Shown here one piece after another: positions 12,001 to 24,800 of a stretch of DNA of 64,000 nucleotides. The position numbers and the translations under genes are program-made. A model generated the notes under the pieces. That model saw only the letters and a list, made by a program, of their open reading frames with translations, did no database searches and was not told the origin of the DNA. Source of the DNA: Membranipora membranacea (lineage: Eukaryota; Bryozoa; Gymnolaemata; Cheilostomatida; Membraniporidae); contig OU612067.1 in assembly GCA_914767715.1 (NCBI GenBank), forward strand, positions 10,168,001 to 10,232,000, read 5' to 3'. Numbering within the stretch: the first letter of the stretch is position 1; each line of letters begins with the position of its first letter.

Positions 12001-15000
12001 AAGGTTATGTGATCAGTCATACAAACTTCCCTGATGACTACACAGACAACATCAACTCATCTCTGACTATCACAGGATTACAGCCTCAGCAGGTAGTACA
12101 GGTCAAGTTCCTCGCATTTGATCTGTATTATCGTTATACTCATCCTGACTGTCAATATGATCATCTTTCAATCGCTGGTCCTGTCAGCGGAACCAAAAGA
12201 TATTGCAACCATCCAGCGAACACACCTATGTTAGCTGAATGGTACAGGTTCAATGTCTCAGATTCTACGTTGACATTCCGATTCAGTTCTACAACAAATG
12301 ATAATAAAGTGAAGAAGGGTTTCTACTTTCAATATCAAGGTCAGTATGAAAGAAGTGTACAATAACTCCCAAAAGATTACACATCAATCAACTGTTTAAT
12401 TAGTCAAATAGTTTGACATACAGGTATATGACATTGACTAACAGATGAATTTTCTTTACCCCGATACAGAGAAGAATGAACACAGTTCGTAAACATGAGT
12501 GGTGAAGGAAGAGGTGATTGGGCTCAGTTCAAACAGCAGTAAACAATTAAAAGCAAAACAATTTTCAATAAAATCACTTACACAACATTTCACAACATAT
12601 TATTGTACAGTTTTAGAGCCTGTAACAACAACCAACTTTCCTGCTACATCTATCGATGTTACTACACAAACTACGTCTGAAATCATAACTTCAATGTATA
12701 CCAGATATGATACCACCGCTGATGAAATGTCTACGACATCAACGCAGATTCCTGGAACAACTGGTACTGTGACTACACAGTCAAATATCACAGGTGCAAA
12801 TTAAAAAATAAGAGACAATCTATCAGATTTTGTAATCGTGGTGATAGTCAACATAATTTTCACCAAATTGGTATATGCTGAAGTATGCTGCAGTATATAT
12901 CATTTGGGATATTTCCATTTTGTGTGATATTCTAGACTATAAAAGCCATAGAGGCCTTATATAGAGACATAATATGTATAGTTCTCAACTTCTCACTCAT
13001 GGATGTGCTAACTCATGTGGTCATATATGTTGCAACATTCTGTCTTCAGACAAGATGATGAAATAAGTGATACTTTATTAGTTTTCTTAATATTGTCAAA
13101 AGCAGTGTATGTCAAATTAGTCCATTTATGCCAGCAAGAGTTGATGAATTGATTGCACCTTTTTTTTTGTCGTAACAGATAAAAATCAAAGCGACGGTGA
13201 TACTCAAATGCAGGGAGAGAATACCACTGCGGTGTTAGGCGCTGGTATCGGGGTTGCAGCCGTGGTTATTATTATAGCAGTTATTGTGGCAGTGATCATG
13301 CTGTTCAAACGCCGTCGTGATCAATCTAAGTGAGTTTGCTTCGAAATTAAATAAATTGCATTTTGCTAAAGAAACATAAGTCAGCCGCACCCTAAAAAGT
13401 ATGATGAGGATTTCTTTTTCAATTGGGAAAGATGCTGTACTGGTAACAGTCATACTCAATGATCACCTGCATAAACCCACAAGCATAGTTTTATATATCA
13501 CTCTTTGATGGTAGCCAGTGGATATGACTGCAGTAAAAACACGATAACGCCTGTGGAGATGTTGTGAATTTGCGTGGAAGTATAATGTGAAAAATCAGAA
13601 GAGAAAATTTAAATTTATTGTTGAGACAAGAGCCAACTCCGCTGAACAACTTATTGAATGATAATTAACAATACTTTATGATAATTATAGACGCAAGGAA
13701 GATGATACAGATGATGGGCCAACATATGGATATACAAATGAAACGGCCGAAAACACACTTCAAATTCGGATGTCCGCGTTGCCTGCAAATCCGGGTAGGT
13801 TTGCTGAAATATCAAAGTTGAGTGTTTTTTTCAGGACTTCCAAATTACAAGATGGAGTCTTAAGTTATGGTTTACTTCATTTCATCTTCAGCTATGGTGA
13901 TAGATCAATAAACTATAACCATAGACAGTTTGGTTACATTTAAGACTAAAAAAATTTGATTGCAATATTCGGATCAGCCTCAAAACGAGTTGGAGATGAT
14001 TTTAAAATTATTTGTCTACAATTAGTACTCACCATCTCTGAAATTGGTTATTCCGACGAAAGAGAAGCGCAATCGTAGCTTTTTTTATCAAAACTAAAAT
14101 CCATCATCAACAGTGTGTGATAGTAACTGCCAAGCAACTGACTTATATCTGTAGTCCATTTTGAAATTATAAGTAACTATCAAGTAGTTAGATTAATTTA
14201 AACACTTTGTGCGTAAAACTTAGGCGTTCGTAGATCATATACCAAATCTCTCTGTTTTGATAGGAGTAGACAACTATTACTCTATGTCAGACATAGGAAG
14301 ATTGAACACAAATGACCATCCCAGCTTCCAAAATGGGTCAGGTGTTGGTGAAACAGACTATGACATGGCTGATCAGGTGGATACAGGTGATATTTATCAC
14401 TTAGCTGATGATGCAGGAACAGATAACTCTGAGTATACACTAGCGGAGGAGGTAACTCCTAATAGAACAGCAGAAAGTGCCCATACTCAGAGTCAAGTAA
14501 CAAGCAATGAAGACGAATATCAGTTGGCTGACTCCACAGCTGAGGATTATGCCAACATCGAGACAATTCATAGGTAAAATTTATTAAAATAAGGTACTTC
14601 AAGAGTTGAGCCGTAGCACTGGTCTCATAGCTTCATTACACCGGGAATAATCTTGAATATACCAATTCATATTTGATGTGCGGTTTAGAATGGAGTTGAA
14701 TGAATGCAATGAATCAAATTTGACTATTAGAGTGTTTAATCGCACAGTCTTTTGAGTTTAACCCTAACAGTCTAAAACCTCATTTCCCTCTCAGGTTAAG
14801 ACCAATCACGCCTAGTGAGGTACATCGCTTGATCCCTCTTGTGGATAAAAAGCCTTTTGTGAGACTAATCTGGCTGTGTAGACAAATGTATTGTAAAATG
14901 ATAACATTACTTTATTTTTCCAAATAATTTCAGAGCTGAAGATGAAAGGAGGGTTGAAGAGGAAAACTCTTCAGTACTTGTGACAACAAAAACTAAGATG

Positions 15001-15063
15001 ACAAAGACAAAGATTGATCCTGGAGTTACAGAGTTGGTGGATAATGAGCTGTATGGTAGTTAG
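6035..15063 (+). CDS. Receptor gene B: FN2-CUB-sushi-CUB type I membrane protein with tyrosine-rich tail
   Basis: Ten coding exons: 6035-6092, 9694-9828, 10028-10405, 11594-11797, 11944-12339, 12611-12793, 13179-13329, 13691-13794, 14264-14573, 14934-15063. They give 682 aa. Residues 1-19 are a signal peptide (MKDILLFLCGLTSFQMLVT). Residues 20-64 are fibronectin type II (four Cys, YYWCATNY, NQWKHC). Residues 65-190 are CUB (IISHRGYP, CYDYL). Residues 191-258 are a four-Cys sushi/CCP-like module with the usual Trp between Cys3 and Cys4. Residues 259-390 are a second CUB (NSSLTI, YDHLSI). Residues 391-451 are a Thr/Ser-rich stalk, followed by a TM segment and KRRRDQSK. The tail has YSMSD, DYDMAD, IYHLAD, EYTLAEEV, EYQLAD, DYANIE and C-terminal DNELYGS. 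All ectodomain introns are phase 1. The likely role is a cell-surface receptor whose phosphorylated tail binds SH2 adaptors; the ligand is unknown. The sushi call is the least certain domain. Confidence 0.85.
6231..7055. repeat. 75-copy 11-bp satellite in intron 1 of gene B
   Basis: Exactly 75 uninterrupted copies of an 11-bp unit fill 825 bp. The first 43 units are GCAGAGCCGCA, except unit 12 (6352-6362), which is GCAGAGCCGCC. The last 32 units (from 6704) are all GCAGAGCCGCC. Because 33 bp is open in several frames, long Leu/Cys/Gly/Ser/Ala frames appear on the - strand. They are an artefact of the repeat. Confidence 0.95.
7056..9693. other. Rest of gene B intron 1: SINE-like piece and a large inverted repeat, no exon seen
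   Basis: About 8090-8185 has a tRNA-like A box (GGTTCAATCGGTAAGCGC) and a B-box-like GGGTTGGAGTTCC, so it may be a SINE. The large inverted repeat at 8708-9324 is listed separately. I find no further exon with a consistent phase. Confidence 0.4.
8708..9324. mobile_element. Fold-back MITE with about 220-bp inverted arms
   Basis: The left arm (about 8708-8935) starts AATGTCAAAGACCG and reappears in inverted orientation in the right arm (about 9105-9324, ending CGGTCTTTGACATT). Shared internal landmarks are ACTGAAAATGAATACC, GAGGAAATGAGGCAGAAAAC and AATAGGTGGAATGTATAC. The arms differ by scattered substitutions around a spacer of about 170 bp. There is no coding sequence inside. I could not define a target duplication. 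Confidence 0.75.
10570..10800 (+). mobile_element. Decayed non-LTR retrotransposon (reverse transcriptase core)
   Basis: Broken + strand frames encode SYLSNRKRFV, IGVPQGSVLGNILFF and FILFADNTNIF. These match the fingers region and catalytic YADD-type box of LINE reverse transcriptases. The catalytic DD has become DN, and frameshifts or stops separate the blocks. The fragment lies in the intron between the first CUB and sushi exons of gene B. Confidence 0.7.
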
Positions 15064-16306
15064 GTGGATGAAGCTCAACGACAACACTAGAAATACTTTG
15101 AGTGTATTAATCCCGCCTGTAGATGGAATTCTTTATTGAATTTGTGTTGACATCAATTTTGATGTTAATTATTCATATATTTCAGATCTTTTGATTGATT
15201 TGATTTCTGATTTTTCTCACATCAAGCACAGCCAGCCCTTAAAAGCGTTCGGGATGGCGATCGCGCCTACGGCCGCGATCGCCATCCCGAACGCTTTTAA
15301 GGGCTGGCTGAGACATCAAGCCCTTAATAGAGTTCTGGATGGCGATCTCGGCCATAACGCTGGCTGTGTGTGCTGGTTCTTTCCCTTCTTTCCCTTTCTT
15401 TCTCTTTGAAATCATTCATATCACGACATATTTTTAAGCACATTTATGTTTGCTTTTGAATTTGTTGCTCATTTGTCTAAAATTTTTCAATCTTGGAGTT
15501 ATGCCCACATTATGTAGGAGAAGACAATCTGCAATTTCACCATGATCAATTTAGACACTGGACATATGTCTGGTAATGCATTACCATTGACAAAGTCCAA
15601 AACAATGTGACAACTGAGCAGGGATATGTATAACATGACTGTGACTTTAATGTTGGAAATCAGGATTTTTAACCCAGATGCTCAGGTGGCTCGATGTCAT
15701 TGTTTGTTTTTGGTATCTAGTCGCAATTCATATCAAGCACAGACTTATCCTCTCACATAAAAAAGAGTATAGCTCCTTATGATCATAATAAAAGCAAAAA
15801 TCTGGATTACAATGTGACAGTGATAAACTTCCAGGCAACTACCTACTTCCTGCTTTTTTTGGTTTTCCTGCAATACCAATAATGCCTAGTCGACCATACA
15901 ATTGCAACAATGAAATTACATACTCATTCATATCTTTCGGATGCCTGTAGGTCCAAATAAACAATTTGTAGATTTTCCATCGTACACTCTACTACGAAAA
16001 GATTTCATTTATTTCTTCTGCTTGCATTTACCTAACCTCAAAATAATCCAGTATAGGAATGAATCATAACAACATTTAGTACTATCAGAACAACTTCCTG
16101 TTTGCCATGAATCAGTAGCCTACAATTATAGAATCACTGATGAATGATATTATGTCATCGTATTAAGTCAAGAGTTACTCACACTGTAAATATCGCATGA
16201 ATTACATACCTCTATTCAGATTTGAGCTTGATTAAACACGCTGTAATGCTTATACTGTCTCACTGAATTTAGTTCAAGTTTGGAGGAACTTTCAAAGTAT
16301 TGAGAT
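15064..16306. other. Intergenic region between receptor genes B and D
   Basis: It contains the nested palindrome at 15227-15368. No exon or RNA gene is otherwise seen. The promoter of gene D must lie here. Confidence 0.4.
15227..15368. mobile_element. Fold-back element with perfect 37-bp inverted repeat plus third degenerate copy
   Basis: Bases 15229-15265 and 15274-15310 are perfect inverted repeats (37 bp, 8-bp loop), beginning CAGCCAGCCCTTAAAAGCGT. A third, diverged copy in the first orientation follows (AGCCCTTAATAGAGTTCTGG...) and ends GCTGGCTGTG at 15368, which is the complement of the outer left end CACAGCCAGC at 15227. The GC content and perfect arms contrast with the surrounding AT-rich DNA, suggesting a recent origin. 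Confidence 0.75.
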
Positions 16307-19300
16307 ATGATGGATTTCTTTGTGCTTCTTTGTGGATTAGCAAGCTTCAATATGCTGGTCTCAGGTAAATGGTCTTGATATTACCCATAGACACTCACAT
16401 TAATCTTGTTAAGTTATTAGGGTGGTATTGGATAAGACAGGCAGTCAACTGCAACGCGTCTTGCGCAGGCTGCGTATCACATCTTCATTTCTGTGTGAAG
16501 CCTGGTACCCATCAACTGCATAACTGTCCCAGGAACTCATCTGGGTACAAAACACACAGAGATCGTGCGTTTACAAATACCTTCGCACGAAAGTAGAATC
16601 GATTCTACTTTCGTGCGATATGATGGCGATATGTTGTGCTGCATTATGTGGTACCCAGTGCAAAATCTTAGAAATTCCTGAGATTAAAAAAGCACATTGG
16701 TGGGTACAAGGCTTTATGATGCATTAATATACGAACCTCACCAAGAAGAGGGATTAGAACACTGAAAAGATTGCCGGTCTTCCTGCAGATGGAATTGTTA
16801 GAATAATATGTTTAGGTCCTAGAAATGATCGAAAAGTGCGTGAGATGCTTCAAAGGGTCGTCAGCACACTTTGACGCATACCTTTTATCATTCATCAATT
16901 GAACACTATTGCCAAATCACATAACAGCTCTCGTTTCTTTTGTCACATAGGAGCAACATATGAAGGAAATGCTGAAGGGGATCCCTGTCATCTCCCTTAT
17001 AACTACCAAGGGAACTTGTATTACACATGCTACGAGTTTGCAAGTTTCTCTACTTGTTCTACAACAGCTGACTATGATACTGATATGCGGTGGGGAAAGT
17101 GTACAGGTATGATACGATGATGATGTCTGGACGTTCCTTCTATTAACTTTCGTATGCTATCACACACAAAAAAATGTTAATATAAGCTTTAAGCTGTTGC
17201 TCAGTTGAGGATTATTCTGAAACAAACTCCAAACTATGTTTTACAGATCTTAGCATGGAGCCTTTAGTTAGATAATGTATGATATGTAACCCGATGGTAG
17301 TTTAAGTAATACAGGCTTGAACAACAACAAACCGAATTTCCTCTTGTAGCTACTTCAGAGGCAGAGAGTGGTGTATATGTGATGTTAGATGGTGAAGATC
17401 AGCAGATCACACATCAGACAGGAACTATAATCAGTCACAGAGGATATCCACAGGAGAACTACTCTAACACAGTTACAAGTACACTGAAAATACAAGTAGA
17501 TGGGGTGCTGTTGGTGACTCTAGATGTGCTCTTCTTTGAGCTTGAACCTCAGGACAACTTCGGAGACTGTGACGATTTCTTCCAGATTAATACTGGTAAC
17601 AACGTTACTGTGTCATGTGGTACTGACTTGCAGGTCGGAGATAAGATAACTTATACCATAGATAGTGGTGACCTAGAATTGAGATTTTCAACAGACTGGT
17701 TGGTGCAGAGCGCAGGATTCGGAATTCAGTACAAATATGCTGGTGAGTACAGAGCTATTTTTTATCTGATTTTGCAAAACTTTTTGCATAGAGCACCAGG
17801 TGTAGTATGCTACAAGAGGTCTGTTAGTCTGTCCAGAATTTTTCTGACTGTCCATCAAAGATTGTTGTCCGCCCGCCCGCCCGCCCTTGCCTGTCCAGAA
17901 CAAACCATCTGTCCAACTGTGCCCGAAAAATTGACGGGCGCAGCCAGTCACGAGTCTATACGCCGGAAACCTCTGCCACAAGTCTCAGTACACGTATTTG
18001 TATACACAATTTGTTAAATATGGTATCATTGATGGTATTGAATGTGTTTATGCAGTTCAGATACAGGCATACTACTCTGAGTAATGAATGGCTGGCCTGC
18101 TATATATTATATTTTAGTTGAGTTAGACATCCACTCCTCTTATTAGTCACCTGTCAAAATAAATATTTATATAATATATATATATATAGATTTGAAGTAT
18201 TCTAAACAATTTATATAGTTTTAGAAAACATAACAACAACTGTCCCAAGCAGTCCCTCCACTAGTACTGCAGTGACTGAAACACCAACATTAAAACCAAC
18301 AAACGCCACACAGTCAACAACTGAAACTGGACACACAATTTATGGTGCGACAACTTCCAAGTCAAATATCACAGGTATGTATGTAGTGTATGTTTATAAC
18401 ACCCACGTTAATTTATAGTCTTGTTACCCTGTGATACCATGTGAGAAAACTTGATGATAGTTATTTTTTCTGTGTCAGTACGGGTCTACAGACAGTACAC
18501 TGTTGTGGCACAGGAGCATTTGAGGTCGGATGCCCTTCCTGACATCACATTATCCGCTGGGAATCAAACACAGGGCCACTCGTTTGTAAAACCCATGCCT
18601 GACCCATGAGTGTAAAAATCCAAACCAGTATAAAGGAATCTTGCTTTTTTCGGTTAAAGTCAATTATTATCATTATTTTGTCCTCACAGATAACATAACT
18701 ACAAACACTGATCTTCAAGTGCAGAAACCAAATAACACTCTAGCATTAGGAGCTGGTATCGGAGTATCATTATTAGTTATTCTGATTGCTGTTATCATAA
18801 CAGTACTGATTGTGAGCAGACGCCGTCAGGAACAATCTAAGTGAGTCAGACTGCAAAGAGGGAAAAGCGAAAGACTATGAATATGGTATAAATTGTAAAA
18901 ATATACATTTTTATTTTGAATGTGTTAAACTTGTAACATTCATCATAAACAAGCTGTTGCCACAACTGGTGCAAATTCTGAAGTTCACATTTATTATTTA
19001 TATAGCAGTAAGCCAGATAAGGGAAAATGCGGGCCAACATACTATGACTCTGCAGAAAACACACTTCAAGTCAGAATGTCAACTATACCTACAGATCCTG
19101 GTATGTCTGTTGCGATATTTTCTTTTTAGAGCTATCTATAGTGTCCACACTGATGCTGCCTTCACATAGAACAAACTTTAGGCTGTTTCAAGTCTAGTCA
19201 ATTCTCAATAAACGTTTTTCATTGTTCAGTCTATCGTTCAGCTGTCTATAGTTGTCTATTTTTTTGTCGCAACCGTAAAACTTTCAATCACAATGTTACT

Positions 19301-20663
19301 GTTCATCGATTTCAGGAACTGTCATATCATAGGGGTAGTGTTGGTTCAATTGTGGTTCGCAATTGCTTTGTGGTGGAGTTGCATCCAGTTTGCATTGTAG
19401 AGCAGATATCATCAAAGATAACGAGTCTGAAGATAAATGTACAATTTTCGACCAAGGCAGAATTTTTTCAAGTTTCAGCACGGTCAGCAAGATCATTTGC
19501 ATCATTGATAAAAGCATTCCATTCGAATCGATGCAATGGGAATAATTATAGTGAATGTCATATCCCTAAATGTGTATGCAAATCATTCATAAATATATAT
19601 ACTACTTATTTATTCTGTAAGAAAAGAAGTCCAGGGATTTGCGTCCAAATTTTCTACTCTTTGAAGTCTACATTTTGATAAAAGCATACACTTACTACTC
19701 TATGTCAGACACACCAAGATTTGCAAGCAATACAATAACAGCGCAGTAACATCCAATAATGGAATTTTATCAGGTGTTGATGAAACAGACTATGACATGG
19801 CTGAGCAGGTGGACACAGGCCACATTTATCACTTAGCTTATGATCGTGGAACAGCTAACTCTGAGTACACATTGGCAGGGGAGGTAACTCCTAAGAGTAC
19901 GAAATTTGATGCACATTCTCTGAGTGTAGATGCAGGTTATGAAGATGAATATCACCTGGCCGACTCAACAGCTGAGGATTATACCAACATTGAATCTATT
20001 CAGAGGTGAGAAGTAGTCCATCACTGTGGATGCTTTGGGTTGAAGGGCAAGTGAATGTAAAGAATGTATTCCCAATTTTTTGGTTCTCCCCACCTGCCAA
20101 TCAAGCCAACGCCCAACACATCGGCAAATGTGAGACAACCAAAAAGTTGGAAATCCAGTTTACATTCATTTGCCTTACAATAGAAAGCATGCACAGTGAT
20201 GGATGGTAGCTGCTCAGTGGGGAATATTAATCATATTGCGAATCCATATAGCAGTTCTCAGACACTGCTGGCATATTGACAGGGTTCAATCTATGTATCT
20301 GTTATATCTTTGATCTGGTTGGTAACGAGGCTTGGTATCAAACTCGTAATGGAAGTTGATCATGACCTTTGTGACCAGGTGATCAACATTTCGTGCTATC
20401 AAAACTTTTTCTCATAAGTGCTATCAACAGCTGCTATTTTATTGTGTGGATTAATAGTTATTTTTGATACACATAAGTAAACATGGCTATGATCTTAAAT
20501 ATTGAAAGGGATTAAGGTTTATTTCTGAAATGATTTCAGAGCTGAAGAAGAGAGGGCAATAGAACAAAATTACTCATCAGTGCTTACGGCAACAAAAGCA
20601 AGCAAGACGATCAGCGCATCTGGAGCTACAGAACTAGTAGATAATGAGCTTTATGGTACTTAG
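16307..20663 (+). CDS. Receptor gene D: FN2-CUB type I membrane protein with tyrosine-rich tail
   Basis: Eight coding exons: 16307-16364, 16951-17106, 17350-17742, 18219-18374, 18690-18840, 19006-19100, 19774-20005, 20540-20663. They give 454 aa. Residues 1-19 are a signal peptide (MMDFFVLLCGLASFNMLVS). Residues 20-71 are FN2 (CHLPYNYQGNLYYTC, DYDTDMRWGKC; the usual WC is replaced by STC). Residues 72-202 are CUB, very close to the first CUB of gene B. Residues 203-254 are a Thr/Ser-rich stalk, followed by the TM segment, SRRRQEQSK and tail. The tail keeps DYDMAE, IYHLAY, EYTLAGE, EYHLAD, DYTNIE, NYSSVL and C-terminal DNELYGT. Compared with B it lacks the sushi and second CUB exons. The exon at 19774 is shorter at its 5' end than its B counterpart. 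The acceptor at 19006 could instead be at 19009, a one-codon difference. Confidence 0.85.
16583..16618. repeat. Perfect 36-bp palindrome without spacer
   Basis: Eighteen bases followed directly by their complement (half-site TCGCACGAAAGTAGAATC), located in intron 1 of gene D. No target duplication is visible. It could be the centre of a larger fold-back element or a newly formed palindrome. Confidence 0.8.
18481..18615. repeat. Possible SINE-like fragment in gene D intron
   Basis: The stretch with GAGGTCGGATGCCCTTCCTG followed by GGGAATCAAACACAGGGCC resembles retroposon 3' cores I recall from other animals. No second copy is seen in the window, so the call is weak. Confidence 0.3.
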
Positions 20664-21879
20664 GTAACAAGATGTCAAGGACTGCGCAAAATAACCAACA
20701 ATTATAATTTTAGGCCACATTCGCTTGCTAAAGTTTGGTTAATTTTTTATATGAAGATGTAACGCGACCCTGATCAAGTACTTTTATCTTGCAAACTTGT
20801 TCCAGTATTTTAAGTTAAAATCAAATATAATCAAATCAGATCTATAATGTATTCAATAATTTGTGATGAAGTTCTGACAATTTGTGAAGTCCTAATGTTT
20901 ACAGTGATGGCTATTGCCAAATTGAAAGTTACGCTCACGATACAAAAGAGAAGACAATCTATAAACTGTTGAGATGATAAGCACATCAAAATATTATGGT
21001 AGCGCTGGGGCATAGACATCGGTAAATAGATGCCTACTCGGTTTTTGCTGTTTTCGTTATTAATGGTTGACCGCCATCAGTGGTAGGGATTTATAGCTTG
21101 TCATGTTTTGTTTTTCAGCTAGCCCATTAAGTTCATTCTAAATCATTCTTGAACAAATCCCTACCACTGATTTCTTATATACAGGAGATTCATGAAAAAT
21201 GGAGCGACTCCTAAGAGCGGCTTAGGTTTCTATTGGGCTCTATTTCTATGCGCTGGGGATACTATTACACATCATCGATTCTGAATACTAAATTTTTACT
21301 GTTATTGCTGTAAAAATTTGTCTTTTTACAAATTTTATTGACGGTGGCATTACAAATAATCTGGTCTGCATAATGTACTGATAGAGTGGGTATACAAACT
21401 GTCCTGAAAGATCTAGTCACTGTATATCAAAAGTTTTTTTTATAAATTTTCATCCAATGTTCTACTGCTATGATTTTTTCTTTTTTGATATTTTTTTAAC
21501 AAAAATTGCAAAATAATAATAACATTATCCGACTAACTCAAGATGTAACAGTGAAAAAGCATTTGTTGCATGCACAACTTATTTGCTGTTCGGTGACTAA
21601 TTATGAAGTGATGGTGCAAAATGTCTGGCAATCATCTGCGTTACAAATGATTTAGTGGCAGGAAGCAGAACTAAGAACGAAGAAATAATTATAATAATAA
21701 ACAAAACAATTATGGAATATTCACATTTGCTGTGTCAGTGGAGGCACTGTGGAGTGAAGTTTAGTCTTACTATAATTATTGACTACAGAGAATGACAAAC
21801 CCACTTCTGTCTTGATTGTGGAGATAGACAGTAGAAGTACTATGAAAGTTTGTTAGTAAGAACAGTATGGTATGAGATC
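20664..21879. other. Intergenic region between receptor genes D and E
   Basis: It contains the hAT-like MITE at 21011-21250. No exon is otherwise recognised. The promoter of gene E should lie in the AT-rich part at about 21400-21870. Confidence 0.4.
21011..21250. mobile_element. hAT-like MITE, copy 1, exact 8-bp target duplication
   Basis: The element starts CATAGACATCGG and ends CTATTTCTATG. It is flanked on both sides by CGCTGGGG (21003-21010 and 21251-21258). It is a member of the same family, in opposite orientation, as the copies at 51778-52070 and 60300-60578. All share the ATCAGTGGTAGGGAT block, its inverted partner, and the GGTTTCTATTGG...CTCTATTTCTATG end. Confidence 0.85.
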
Positions 21880-24800
21880 ATGAAGTGCTTCATTTTTTTT
21901 TCTGTTGCTTGCATCGGACTTTTAGCTGTCGAAAGTACTATAGGCAAGTTTTTCATTTGAATCAGAATCATGTTATTATCAACTGTGCCGTTGGGTTTCT
22001 ATATTTCTATATTATTGCCGTGGTTTAGCATTGACATCGGAACCTAATAAAAACTTTCATTAACAATTGCATTTGCCTGAACTTGAGATTCATTTTTCAA
22101 CCCCAGATAACGAATTCCAACTTGTGATAGAACTATTACCATCTTGAGTGGACTGTCCACAACTTGAGTTCTCTTAGTCCAAGATGTAAGAATGGGCCAT
22201 CGTATTATAAACCTTATTACAATCCTAACACAAATTGATGGGCGGACGTTTGGATAGAAAGACTACAAAAATACTGGCATGAATTGCCTCTTTACAGCTA
22301 GCAGAGTTGAAAAACTTACTTACAACTATCGACACATGTAATCCTTGTTTAGTTTCAGAGCTGTTTGCTATATATGACTCAGACAGATTCCCTGAACGGG
22401 TGACAGACCAAAAACAAGGATCTGTTTACAGTCATGCAGCATACTCCGAAGGCAACGACTATCCCGATGATATCAACTCATCTCTAACTGTTACCGGTCT
22501 GCAGGCTCAACAGATACTACATATCACATTCCGAACATTCCAGCTGTATTATAACCCAGGATACCCCGGCTGCCTCTATGACTTTATGGAAATTACGGGC
22601 ATAATGGATGACAAGGAAATTAGACTCTGCAGTGACCCAAACTATGAGCCAGGAGTCAGCGTTGAGTATAACTATACCCTCTCTGGATCTTCGGTTGCGT
22701 TCAGATTTATATCTAATTGGTACTCAGGGAATCCCTCTGCAGGTTTCCACTTTGACTACTCCAGTGAGTACAACATGATCAATCTATATTACATGTTTTA
22801 TCATCTTTTATAACTTTGGCAACTAGTTGAGATGCTTAGGAGATGCTATAAGCAGATTGCACATCGCCTTGAAAAATTTTATTCATTTTCTGTCACCAAG
22901 ATTTTACAGTGTGCGAAGCTTGCCCACCTGATTAATACAATTGTAACACCAAGGAGTAACAGAGTAACACTTAGCTTAAATTGATCTCAAATATTGTTTG
23001 TCGTTATCAGTTACAGATGCGGTAACCACCGAAGCACCCTCGACAACACCCAGTATAGCTTCTCCAGCTGGAAAGACTTATGGTAATATTAAAGGTCAGT
23101 ATCATATGGAAGAACTGTCAAGAAGTGGCTGACACAACTCCCATATAAGGAATTACTGAAATATTTTTATTGGAAAGAGGTTAACGAGACTACTTACTAT
23201 ATCAATGTGGTTCTCCATGAGGATGGCAGATCTGTATATGTTTACTCATACCACATACTCTCAACATCAAACGCTAAATGACATGCAATGGCTGTTTCTT
23301 ACAGGAATTGTCCTTCGGATTTCAGCTCCTTTACAACTTGTGACCCAGCCTGGATAGCAATATTTGGCAAAACTTTCCATTCATCAAACGCAGAGCCAAA
23401 TAAGCTTGCTTTGATATTGAACTCAAACGTTGAAACTTATTCTAGGTGACCCATTTAATTGAAGGCAGCATGTTGTTAACCTGACCTGACTAGCCCCGCG
23501 TCCAACCCTGATCAAGGTGTCAGGAAGTAATTTAAGTTGACAAGCTTACATAGATTCAATAATATTGTGTTTGGCTTCCCTCCTGCCTATCCTCATTATC
23601 TGGCCTAATGTTATATGATTCATTTTAACATCCAAAGTATCTGGCAGTGACATGGACTCGCTGAACTCTCTTGGTGATGAGAGAAATGGTATAGGAGCAG
23701 GCCTCAGTGTAACTATTGCAGTTATTGTAATCAGTTCGATGATAGTGGGCGGAGTTATGCTGTTAAAATACAGACGCTCAACTCAAGTTACAAGGTAAAT
23801 TGGCAAACAAAATGCAAGCTTTTGCTCGAAAAAGTTATAACACACCTTATGTTTTCGTTACCAATCAACTCTGTGCTGTATATCTTTATGATTCTAACAT
23901 ATAAAATACATTCAATCTCACACCATTTGTATTGTTATAGAATTAGGAAGAATAAAAAATTGAATTTTTATGATCGACTAATCTGGTTTGCCATTAGTTA
24001 TAGAGTATTCCAGTTACATTATGCCGCAAAATCTACATTCCTGCTGCTTAATTAAGATATTTTTTGTAGAGAGGAGACTGATAAAGTTAATATTACAGGA
24101 TATATGCAATCATATAGTACTACTGGAGATGACGAGAAACAAGGTAAGCTACCGTGTCACTTCTTCTGAAAGTTCCGCTAATGCACAGCCGCTTTCTACC
24201 ATGATAAGACATACAGTGTCACTGGGTACAAACAAAGCATTCATCCAATGATTTTTGCTGTTCTCGAGCCTGTCCTACAGTTGGCAATGAAATTGGTAAC
24301 ATCTAAATGCATGCAAAGCTCATCACTATAATAATTACTGCAAATGTTATACAGGGGTAGATAACCCAGCATGTGAGCTAGCGGATGAGGTAACTCTTTA
24401 CAGTAAAGAGCTGCAGCTAGCAGCAGGAGCAAAGAATCCAAGTAGTGGAGCAGTATATGATACTGTGTGTCAGCTGACTGACTCGTTCGCTGAGGAGTAT
24501 GCCAACATTGAATCAATTAAGAGGTAAGGCAATGTCACAACCGTTCAATTTATCTTTCATTTGTTATTACATCAGGGATTCAAACTCCCATCTGGAACAA
24601 ACATATTATAGATTATACAGGCTATTACTGAACCCAGTGCAACTGATTAGTCCATGATATCGTGTCATTGTAAAAATGAAGAGCATAGTAGTTTTGATCG
24701 CGCAATCACCTGGGTTGATTGTTACCACTGTACGATAAGGTGAGAAAATGAGTGATAACCATTTATCTCTAACTTACAGGGTTGAAGACGAAAGAGCAGT

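Noticed and set aside
17688-17981. 97-codon - strand open frame
   Set aside because: It is a shadow of the gene D CUB exon and of a CCCG-rich intron stretch.
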